From: Tillandsia leiboldiana
Lineage: Eukaryota > Streptophyta > Magnoliopsida > Poales > Bromeliaceae
Direction: 5' to 3'
Assembly: GCA_029204045.2 (NCBI GenBank)
Contig: JAQNDB010000100.1
Span: 1 to 64,000 of the forward strand
DNA: 64,000 nt
Shown: piece by piece, positions 55,580 to 64,000 of the stretch
Numbering within the stretch: position 1 is the stretch's first letter
Layout of the letters: the number at the start of each line of letters is the position of its first letter
Notes under the pieces: model-generated
What the model saw: the letters and a program-made list of their open reading frames with translations, nothing else
The model's database searches: none
What the model was told of the DNA's origin: nothing
Position numbers and translations under genes: made by a program

Positions 55580-58065
55580 TCACGCCCGATTCTGCTTGCG
55601 CCCGGAAATTTCGGCCCAAAGCCCATTTTCGGGATTTTTCGGGTGGGCCTATAAATAGGCCCTTTGCACTGCCCTTTTCGGGCTTTTCCCGTGCTCTCCG
55701 GCCTGAGGGCCCTTCACCAAATTTGTTGCTCACCTTGTCGCGCATCTTTTGGAGGAAGTTCGGAATTTTTGGAATGCGCGGCGTCGACGACTTCGGCATC
55801 GTGGCACAGAGCGACATATTTTCATCGCAGGCCCGTTATCGTCGCAGTTTAGTATGAGAGGTCCGCAGAGCCACCCCGATAATATTTTCGGATGATTTTC
55901 ACGGCGTCGGATTCACGAGAGGTAGATCTACAATTCTTGTATTGTCCACCTTTCTCAGAATTGTGCTTTGTTTGGGGTTCCGGGTACATTTTTAACCCTC
56001 TATGCCGCTGATGGAAATTCTGGACAGCACCATCTTGCCGGATTTTATCTCCGCAACCGGGCATTGGATGGAGACGAGCCTTTGGACATTTTTCATCTAC
56101 TCGACGGGAGGATTGCAACATTATTTTTCTTGGATTTTTCTGAGGCTTGCCCGGAGGTATACTTTTCTCCCTTTATCTGTACAAGAGTTTACAGATGTGT
56201 GGTTGTGTGTTTGTGAGCGCCCTGTATTGTGGAATTTGTAACCCGGCCTACGGGGCTCGGAATTGACGTGCAGGTGCTCGTTTCGAAGGTATCGACGCGA
56301 CGATCGCGACAGTATTTATTTTGGAATTTTTTGAGTTCTCACTGCAGGTGAAATAATTACATCTTTGGGACTGATTTTCAGACTGTGTGTACTTGGTTAA
56401 ATTTTGGAATAAAAGTGTAATGTTGGGCCTGATTGTTGTACCCAGGGGTGTTTGCAAGTGTTGCTGGACCCGTTGGATCTGCAGATTTTGATTTCGAGGT
56501 ACTTTCAGCTGTTTGGAGCCGAGGCTTTCGCGACGTGCACCGAGGATGCAGTTTCGGCAGAATTTGGACTGTGAGCTTCTGCACACTTCACCGACTTCGG
56601 CTTTGCCTGCGGAAAGCGCTTCAGGTGGGTGCTTTGTTTCCAAAACCGGTGGACGGTTCTCTAATTCTGTATGTTAGGATGCATGCATGTTTAGGGTACA
56701 TGATTTATGTTGTAAGGTAGGTAAGCTTGATAATTGTATAACTGATTGCAAGTATAGTATTTATGAGGTATACTGAGGACTTGCATGATTTGGACATCTA
56801 TGTTGATGAATAGTGTAAGCTTACCTAGGATAATGTTACCCTATGAGATTATGTGACATTCCATGTTAGCACATAGCTGTTTATATGATTGGTTTATGCG
56901 CTAGGGCAGGATTATGTAGCTATGTGCAGATTTTACTCAGAGGAGTTGTTATGGATCGAGGATTATGGACAGGTGTAGGCATTGATGATTTTGGCATGTG
57001 ATTCACTTTCTTATATCTTTCTTGAGGACAAATGCATGCTTGTATGGACATATAGTTAGGCCACCTTTTGTTGCTACACTACTTATTGGAACTTGACTTA
57101 GGAGAAACCATGCTTTTCCTTTCTCCTTCTTGTTAGTCAGGTGATCTGTGTTGCTCGGGTTTGAGCAGGGGTCTGGATAGTGTAGTCGGGACTTCGTGTC
57201 TGGGACAGGTTGGATTAGTTGTGGGGCTTTGCGGCAACCGCGGATATTGGGCGGTTGACCGGATGCTTATCTATGCACCAGATTGGGTATCAGTTTTCTC
57301 TAGTGGATGGACTTTCCCACTTATCGTTCAGTTGCATCCGATTGAGGTCGGGTCTTTCCTTGGTGGTTGAGTTTTCCCACTTTGATCAGATTTGTGATCA
57401 AAGTCCTGCTATACTGAGATACTGTTACTGAGATACTGTTACTGAGATACTGTTACAGAGATACTTGTTACTGAGATACTTTACTCGTGTGGGTCGCTCC
57501 CCTCGAGTGCCACTCCGGAGGTAGGCTTTTCGGACCCAGCCTTGTGTGCCGGTCTGATACTTATTTTGGTATGCGAGCCGTGCGGGCCGATCCCGCGGTT
57601 TCGAGCCTTGTGTGCAGATTCCGCTGAGCAGGCAATGCCAGTTTTACTGGTGGCACTAGATTGGGTTTATTACAGATATTTGCCTTTCTTGTTTCACTCG
57701 TGTCAGGGGGACCGAGTGGAGTCTAGTAGCTGTGTTTAGACCAGTGCTAGTGTTGTTGGGATCCATTTGGGGACTGTGGTCCCGAGGTCTTTGTGAGTTG
57801 TTGACCGTTGTGCGAGAGGCTTGGTGATCTTGAGTTTATCCGTTCTGAGAGAGAGAGAGCGTGGATTTTGACTATAGCTTGCATGAGCCACTACTCGGTA
57901 GCGAGTTAGTCCGTTTGAACGCCCTACGTAATTCCTGCCCGTCAGCGGGAGGTGGTTGTAGGTGGGCGCAGGTTTGACTGGACCCGATGTGGCAGTCAGC
58001 TCGATTGGGTCGATTGAGCACCTCGTGTGCGAGTGTTGCATATCTTTATCAGGGTTTTCCCCTTT

Positions 58066-59383
58066 TGTAGAGATTCGACTTTTACGACTGATTGTGACTC
58101 ACATGTTACTTATTTATGCCCTTAAGTGAATAAAATTATTTAACGTTTGAAACTCGGTCGGTGTGTGGTGCGGGTATTTTTTCGTCGAAGGGCCCGGAAA
58201 ACGAAGACCGATGGCGCGATCGGATCGGGAATCCGATGTACGGATCTCCCGGAATGGGGTTTTTAAGATCGCGATGACTTAAGTCGTGCATCGGAATCCG
58301 CGTAAAATATTTGGCAAGTTTGTTAGGGGAATCTGGATATTCCTGTGATTAATTAATTAAGGAAATTAATTAATCGGTTACGTACAATTAAACTTGGGGT
58401 TTTTATCTCCTATGATTAATTAAAATGGGGAAATTAATTAATCGGCGACTAGGATTTAAAAGGGGATAAATTAATACGTACAAAGAAAAAAAAAGAGAAA
58501 CCCTAGCCAAAAAGAAAGAACGCGAAAGAGAAAGAAAAGAAAAAGACGGAACCCTAGCCGAAGGAAAGAAAGGAGAAAAGGGAGGAAACGAAGGAGTACG
58601 ATCACCCCGAACAACGAACCGGAGACAAGAGCGCGACCGGACGTCTCCCCCGTGGATTAATTCGGTGAGTGCAATCCTCGTTGTGGTTTTTCGGGGTCTT
58701 CTTTTAAGTTCTTGTTTAGGGTTTCGGTCGTCATCATCGTATCCGTCACCGCCGCCGTCGTTGCGCAAGTTAGGGCACGGCACGGGCGGCGGAGACGCGC
58801 GATGCCGCTAGGGCATCGCGCGGGCGGCAACAACGGGAGCCGCGCGGGCTCCGCGCGGACCGCACCCGCGCGGGCACCATGCGGGCAACGCACGGGCACC
58901 GTACCCGCATGGGCGCCGCGCGGGCACCGCACCCGCGCGGGCACCATGCGGGCACCGCACCCGCGCGGGCACCATGCGGGCACCGCACCCGCATGGGCGC
59001 CGCGCGGGCACCACACCCGCGCGGGCACCATGCGGGCACCGCACCCGCATGGGCGCCGCGCGGGCACCATGCGGGCACCCCGCGGGCACCGCACCCGCGC
59101 GGGCACCACGCGGGCACCGCGCGGATCACACCCGCGCGGGCGCCGCCCGCAAAGGATCGCCGCATGGTTTTGTTGGGCTTCGCGGGGGGGAAATCCGTCG
59201 ACCGACGGGTTTGACGGTTTCTTTAGGTTTCCGTCGGACGGGTAATGTCGGGCTTTCGTTTTGTAGAGTTAATGCGTGGTTCTGATTTTGGTTACCCTTA
59301 TGGACCCTTCTTAGGTCCAGATACGCAACGGGAGTGTGCGAAAGATCCGGGTGCTCCGATCCGCTCGCAACCAGGTGGGTACC
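58066..59383 (+). mobile_element. X-d: 5' part of an X-family LTR
   Basis: It starts TGTAGAGATTCG inside the W 3' LTR and matches X-a (13419 downward) as an inverted copy through the U3-like part, the gene-poor A/T stretch with taattaattaa words, the GC-rich array and the ggtgggtacc block. It stops at 59383, where a second X LTR begins. It is non-coding. Confidence 0.82.
58850..59150. repeat. GC-rich CpG tandem array in X-d LTR
   Basis: About 300 bp of gcgcgggcaccgcacc and catgcgggcaccgcaccc variants, the complement of the X-a array but roughly a third shorter. The arginine/alanine-rich ORFs are by-products of the period. Confidence 0.9.
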
Positions 59384-62249
59384 TGTAATGACACGGGTTT
59401 TTTTGTAATAATTAACCCTCCTTCTAATATAATGCTCTTTTAGTAATCCGGGAATATTACATTTGGTTAGTTGGCCGGTGTGTGGTGCTGGTATTTTTCT
59501 GCGATAGAGCGCGGAAAATGATGACCGACGGTGCGATCGGATCTGAAATCCGATATCGGGATCTCCCGGAACGGAATTCTTAGTGATGCGGTGATTAGTC
59601 ATGCATCGAAATCCGTGCAAAATATCCTGCATGTTTTACGGGGATTACAAGGTGGGTTATCCCGTAGGAATAATTAATTAAGGAATTAATTAATTGGTGA
59701 CGAAGATTAAAAGGTGGGAGTTTATCTCGTAGGAATAATTAATTAAATAATTAATTATCCGGTGACGGAAAATAGAATTTTCTTACGTACGAGTTGGAAA
59801 CTAAATAAATTAATAATAAGAGGATAAATAAACCCCTTACCGGAAGGAAAACCCTAATTTAAATTACCGCCTCCTCAAACCCTTCCCTCTCGTGCGTACC
59901 GAAAACCAAAGATAAGAGAACCCTAATCGGAGGAGAGGAGAAGGAAAGAAAAAGAAAGCGGAGGAACCCGATCGCCCCGATTGACATCCGGAGACCGGAG
60001 AACGAGACGCCATCATCTACGGGGAGCGGATCCGGATCTCCAACGCCGCGAGAACCAAGATCGGTTCTTTATTTCCGATAGATTGAGGTTAGTGGTCGTT
60101 AATCCTTTCGTAAAATTAATCGGGGGTTTTCCGTGTTTTTGTAAGGTCGTTTTAATCGGTACATCGATCACGGATTTTTGTGGGTTTTGATCAATGTTTT
60201 ATTCTCGTTCTTGATCGGGTGTGGTCGATGATTTTTATCGGATTTAATCGGTGGTCTTTAATCGATCCTTTGATTGACTTTCTGATCGATGTTTTGGTTG
60301 TTCGTCGATCGTTGGTTAGTCGTTACATTTATCCCGTATTTATTCGGGAATTTTTGGGGGTGTTTGGTAAGATCATAGTGGGTTAACGGGAGGCCGCCGC
60401 CACCGTTACCATGATTGCGGGGTCTTCGCCGGAGTCCCACGGGAGCGAAAACGGGGAAGAAATCGCGAAACGGGAGCGAAAACGGAGGAAGAAACGCGGA
60501 ATTAGGGTTTACTGTTCCTGCCGTACAGCCGCGGTCCACGGGATGAGGCATGCACCCGGCGCACACCTCGCGGCGCGGAAGCCGCGAACCCGGTGCACGC
60601 TTCGCCGTGCACCGGCCCAGCCCGCAGGAGCGGTCCACGTTCAGGCGTGCGCCCGGTGCTGGCGCCGCGACCCGAAGCTGTGAGCCCGGTGCACGCTCGG
60701 GTTGTGCACCGGCCCGGCCCAAAACGCGCGGCGCACGCTTCCTGCGTGCACCCGGCGCATGCCGCAGTCGCCTGTCGCCGTAAACCCGATCCACTGTTGC
60801 CCCTGTGCACCACCCGACAGCCCAAAGTTCGGTGGCTCCGTTTGGGTCCGTTTTTCCACCGTTTTGAGCGTCGTCTTCGCCGTTGGGATCACAATCTCCG
60901 CGGTTTTCTGGGCATGGCCACTTGGGATCTTTTTGGTCACTGTTTTATTATGTCGGGTGCTAATTTTGCCGACGCTCCGCGCCTCGACGAAATCGTCGGG
61001 GGCGCGCCGTCGGGTCTCTTTTCTCATCATTTCCGCCGTCGGGGCCTTCTTGGTTTTAACCATTGACGTCCCAAGTGGGCTACCGGTTGAGGATTGAGTT
61101 TTGTTGGATTTCCGTAAGCGGTTTTGGGTTCCGACGGAGTTCGCGACGAAATAGTCGCGGTCCGGTTGTTGTTAGTCTTCGATGTTACCGGTTTGAGCTA
61201 AGTGTGCGGTGTTACTTGACGGTTTTGATTTGTTGGGTTTTTGATTGACGTCGCGATCCTCTAGGTGCAGTGATTTCGGTTTTGGTGGGTTCATTGTTAC
61301 AGTGGTTGGGACCACTGATGTTACCTGATTAGGGTAAGGTGTTAATTTGTGCCTTTGGTTGTTCCGTTAGGCCGCGTGAAGTTCCGATTGCTTAAGAGGG
61401 TCTTGGGAGCGGTCGTATATCTTCATTCCAGGTGGGTACGGTTGCTATAAGTGCAACAAGTGCAGTAAGTGCATCTATCATCATTAAAATGCTCTTAATT
61501 TGTCTAACAAAGTAGATGGACAGTTTAACCTTTCGCATAATTGTATTTTATCTAACAATTGAAGCGGCTGCGGTCGCGGTGCTCACTACACGCCGATCTC
61601 GGCAAATCTGTTTCGGATGCTGCACGTACACAGGCGGATTGGCCTCCGCATGGGTGTACTTTTCCGGAGAAGTGGTCTTTTTGACCCGTGTACCTCACAA
61701 AGGGGTGGGAGCCGTGAGGACCTCTTCGCGCCTGCTGCGAATAGCACACCAGCACCGTGAAGAGGTTAAAAGCATCAAAAAGGTGTTTGCGCACGAGGGG
61801 AGACTTTAGTCTCTCCGACAGGTACTCTGGGGTTGGTGCCCAACTTAATTGATAAATCTAGGGTTGGTGCCCAGCTTAATTATGTACAGGGTTTTAGCGA
61901 AAGGTTCCGGTGTAATCGGTTTGCTCCTTATTCTCTTTTGATACTTAGACATCTACTTTGTTTGTCACTGACTTTACCCACTCCGTGACAGGTGTTACGA
62001 GGTGCGTTAGCCGGGAGGGCGGTGAGACTGCGTCGCGAGGACCGTAGTCAGGATACTTGGGTTTTTATCTCGTTTTCCTTACACTTTAGATAGTTAATTT
62101 GCTTGTGGATCATATTAGTCATGGACATGTATGAGTTAGCGCTGTGGATGAGGTGTACTTTTATACTTTGATACTTTCAGTGATGTTTTCATACGCGGCA
62201 CGTTTTCATGATAAACCAAATGATTTCGAAAATGTTTTCTCAAAACGAA

Positions 62250-62338
62250 GTGCCGTGTGGGCACGGGTTTTGCAACCGCTGGTTTTATCCTTTCCAAACG
62301 TTGATGCCGTTTTAATGACAAGGTGTCGAGTGGACACC
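62250..62338. repeat. Paired small hairpins near the X-e LTR end
   Basis: GTGCC-gtgtg-GGCAC at 62250-62264 and GGTGTC-gagtg-GACACC at 62322-62338 are both perfect stems with 5-nt loops. Equivalent pairs are at 16054-16140, 17777-17888 and, on the minus strand, 79-186. Confidence 0.8.
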
Positions 62339-62604
62339 GGTCTTTTAACACATTAGTTAAATTACTGTACTCTGTTCGATGATGTATGTCTATTGTATGG
62401 TTGATGGTTGATGTATGATGTTGTAAATGAGACGCCGTGCATATACAAAGGAGACTCTGTCCGTGGGCAGAGAGAATTTGTGTATGTGGCGGTCTGGCAC
62501 GCACCGGGGATGAGGTTTAAGTTACCTTGTTAAGAAAAAAAAATAATACACCCAATTTTCCGCTTTGATAGACTCAAAAACCCCCGGGGGCGTGACAGAT
62601 AAAA

Positions 62605-62615
62605 TGGTATCAGAG
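62605..62615 (+). other. X-e primer-binding site (tRNA-iMet)
   Basis: tggtatcagag lies seven bases after the LTR terminus at 62597, the same arrangement as X-b. Confidence 0.9.
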
Positions 62616-62818
62616 AAAACAACCATAACCATAGTAGACGTGATCCACATCCACAGTGTAGGGTGCCACAAGCAAATTGGACATGAGATAACCAAGGTAT
62701 AGGTGCGGTAGTACGTGAGAGTACGGGGAACAAGGGTCATAGCCTCAGTATTTTTGTAGGTCAAGTATTAGGCCAGGAACCTTAGGGTTAATGCGGTTTC
62801 TTTGTATACAGCAGCATA

Positions 62819-63598
62819 ACGGCCCGAAATGGGTTAGCAACGGAGAACACAGGGGCAGAAAGTACGGTGCCAACAGCGGCGGAGTATCAGCTCCTCCGGC
62901 AACAACTACGAGAGATGGCCGGGCAGTTAGCAACCTTATGGAACAAGTGCGTCCGTTGACGCAACTATCGACTACACCAGTGGAGGTCACCCAGGCTCCT
63001 CTGCCCGGACCAGCCGCGCTAGTGACCGGGACCGCCGGTGGCGGACAGCGAGACTATGGTCGCCCCTCCTCCGACCACGGTAACCGGGGCACCGTCGGTT
63101 CAGGCAACAACACCTTCAGTAGCACCAACACCAGTAACAGCGGGACTTCTGCCAGGGGCCACTGTTGGAGACCCCTTGAGAGAGACCGTGGTGGCGCCTA
63201 CCCCTAGAATGTCCACCGATGCCGCGGGGAAAGCCCCTATCTAGCAAACCGAATGGGATAGGGCGACGGAGAACTTGGCAAATTCCAAGAGGTAGTCGAT
63301 GGAGCCACTGCGGTGGAGCGCCCGATGGGAGAGCTCAGGTCACTGCGGGGATAAAGAGTGGCTAAATTTTGGAAACAAGTATACCAAGAGGAGCCGGCCT
63401 CCTAAATACCTGAGACGGCAACAAGGAACCAAGAATGCGCCGATGGGAGGACAATGGCCGGTGGACAAGTCTTGCATCATTTGCGATGGAATACACCAAG
63501 TGACCGGATGTCCCCAGAAGCAAGACCACTGTTTTCGATACGGCAAACCGGGGCACTATCGTTTCGACTGCCCTCGGAGACGGGGACATCATCCGTAG
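62819..63598 (+). pseudogene. gag: X-e gag remnant
   Basis: By comparison with X-b (ATG at 19784), the Gag start falls at 62819, where the codon is ACG. The first part runs TARNGLATEN and on past a QLLRQQLREMAGQL-like helix. Later frames shift, and the nucleocapsid end lies at about 63455-63598 with a short-spaced zinc motif (CIIC, H, C) and a second knuckle in which the second cysteine is a tyrosine (CFRYGKPGHYRFDC). The start codon, frame and one zinc ligand are all compromised, so the product is unlikely to work. Confidence 0.75.
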
Positions 63599-64000
63599 CA
63601 GCATTCCACCCTTCCACCTCGCTTCATGTTTTCGCCCTACCTTAGTTATTAGGAGAAATTCCCATCGTAGGAATAAGTTCGGTCGGAACCTCCGGCTACC
63701 CCTCGAGGCAGGCGGCTGTATTCCTACCTGCCTAGCGAGGGTGAGGCGGGTTCTTAGTCTCTAAGAACTGATGAGGTTTCCGTGAAGGTTATTGGTGTAG
63801 CGCTTGGGGCCGACAGTTGTGGCAATCTTTAAGCGGTAGTTGACTGCTTGAAGCTCCAAGCGAGTCTCCGGGAACCGGACTTACCGGAACTTGTAAACTT
63901 AGCTTGTAGGAACGCCTTCTGCTCGCTTTTCCTTGTTGCGGGCAAGGAGCTTGGTAGAAGGCAGTCGAGTAGCGTCCACGAGTACCGTATGGGTCTTGAC
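63599..64000 (+). other. X-e internal sequence after gag, unresolved
   Basis: About 400 bp follow the gag remnant. The protease would be expected here. I see no intact DTG motif or open frame, only probable decayed coding sequence. Confidence 0.5.

Larger units (their letters stand above)
40998..58065 (+). mobile_element. Element W: degenerate Tekay-like retrotransposon with nested inserts
   Basis: A plus-strand element. 5' LTR from 40998 (tgtgaggacc) to 51328, expanded by a copia insertion and a duplication. PBS at 51337, decayed gag-pol at 51350-54670, polypurine tract at 54671, 3' LTR from 54683 to 58065, where X-d begins. LTR length without inserts is about 4 kb. The LTRs are similar along their whole visible length, but the interior is shortened to 3.35 kb and full of stops. 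The five bases before the 5' LTR are attac; the matching right flank is not in the window. Confidence 0.8.
54683..58065 (+). repeat. W 3' LTR, interrupted by X-d
   Basis: It runs from tgtgaggacc to ggttttcccc(ttt), where it stops matching the 5' LTR (about 50652). It contains an 80-bp tandem duplication (55197-55341), the perfect promoter inverted repeat at 55553-55579, a TATA box at 55650-55658 and the 14-bp tandem array. The stretch 56685-56938 is missing from the 5' LTR. Confidence 0.87.
59384..64000 (+). mobile_element. X-e: X-family gypsy element, 5' LTR and start of internal region
   Basis: The LTR runs 59384-62597 (TGTAATG to CGTGACA, 3214 bp), followed by a PBS and a broken gag to the window end. 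It begins exactly at the break in X-d after gtacc (59379-59383), the presumed target duplication. The LTR contains a U3-like block, taattaattaa words, a GC-rich region at 60530-60800, a two-copy ggttggtgccca motif near 61826-61885, and paired hairpins at 62250 and 62322. The 3' part is outside the window. Confidence 0.83.

Noticed and set aside
13419..58066. The inverted X-a and X-d ends as terminal inverted repeats of one giant DNA transposon
   Set aside because: Each is an LTR start with its own downstream LTR structure. The flanks differ (ggact versus ttccccttt), and several unrelated complete elements lie between them.

Overview
The window looks like heterochromatic or intergenic DNA of a flowering plant. 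It consists almost entirely of long terminal repeat (LTR) retrotransposons nested inside one another. I found no host protein gene, tRNA, rRNA or CRISPR array. The plant assignment rests on element type: Ty3/gypsy chromoviruses of the Tekay/Del kind with a C-terminal chromodomain-like module and multi-kilobase LTRs, a Sirevirus-like Ty1/copia element, and primer-binding sites matching the 3' end of plant initiator-Met tRNA. The species cannot be named from the sequence.

Layout, left to right. (1) 1-13419: LTR of a minus-strand element of a GC-rich gypsy family (called X; copy X-a), split by a complete 11.0-kb minus-strand Tekay-like element, TekM (481-11456, 5-bp target duplication gtaga). 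TekM has an open gag-protease frame but a frameshifted pol. (2) 13420-21052: plus-strand X elements (X-b with an X-c LTR inside it), ending in an LTR terminus and PBS at 19560/19568 and a decayed gag-pol. A solo Sirevirus-type LTR with target duplication ccgcc lies within (18040-19438). (3) 21053-38856: a minus-strand element, Y, with LTRs of about 5.5 kb and an internal region of only about 440 bp. It is split by TekP (24324-36078, target duplication ctagg), an apparently intact autonomous Tekay-like element with one 1607-residue gag-pol frame and near-identical LTRs. (4) 38857-40997: the first 2.1 kb of another Tekay-like LTR, Z. (5) 40998-58065: a plus-strand element, W, with LTRs of about 4 kb and a badly decayed interior. 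Its 5' LTR carries a Sirevirus fragment and a 2.1-kb duplication with chimeric junctions. (6) 58066-64000: two more X-family plus-strand elements, X-d and X-e, the second with LTR, PBS and a broken gag running off the window.

The apparent insertion order on the right is X-b > Y > Z > W > X-d > X-e. Each left border lies inside its predecessor, and none of these elements closes on its right within the window. TekM and TekP are the two insertions with both target duplications visible and look young. TekP is the only element here that could encode a full set of proteins (Gag, protease, reverse transcriptase, RNase H, integrase with chromodomain-like tail). Y, W and the X copies look non-autonomous and would have needed proteins supplied in trans.

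The most interesting structure is non-coding. A near-perfect inverted repeat lies 24-71 bp upstream of the TATA box in three different Tekay-like LTR families with unrelated stem sequences. A pair of small hairpins is retained near the 3' end of X-family LTRs. X LTRs also carry variable tandem arrays, some showing CpG-decay patterns.
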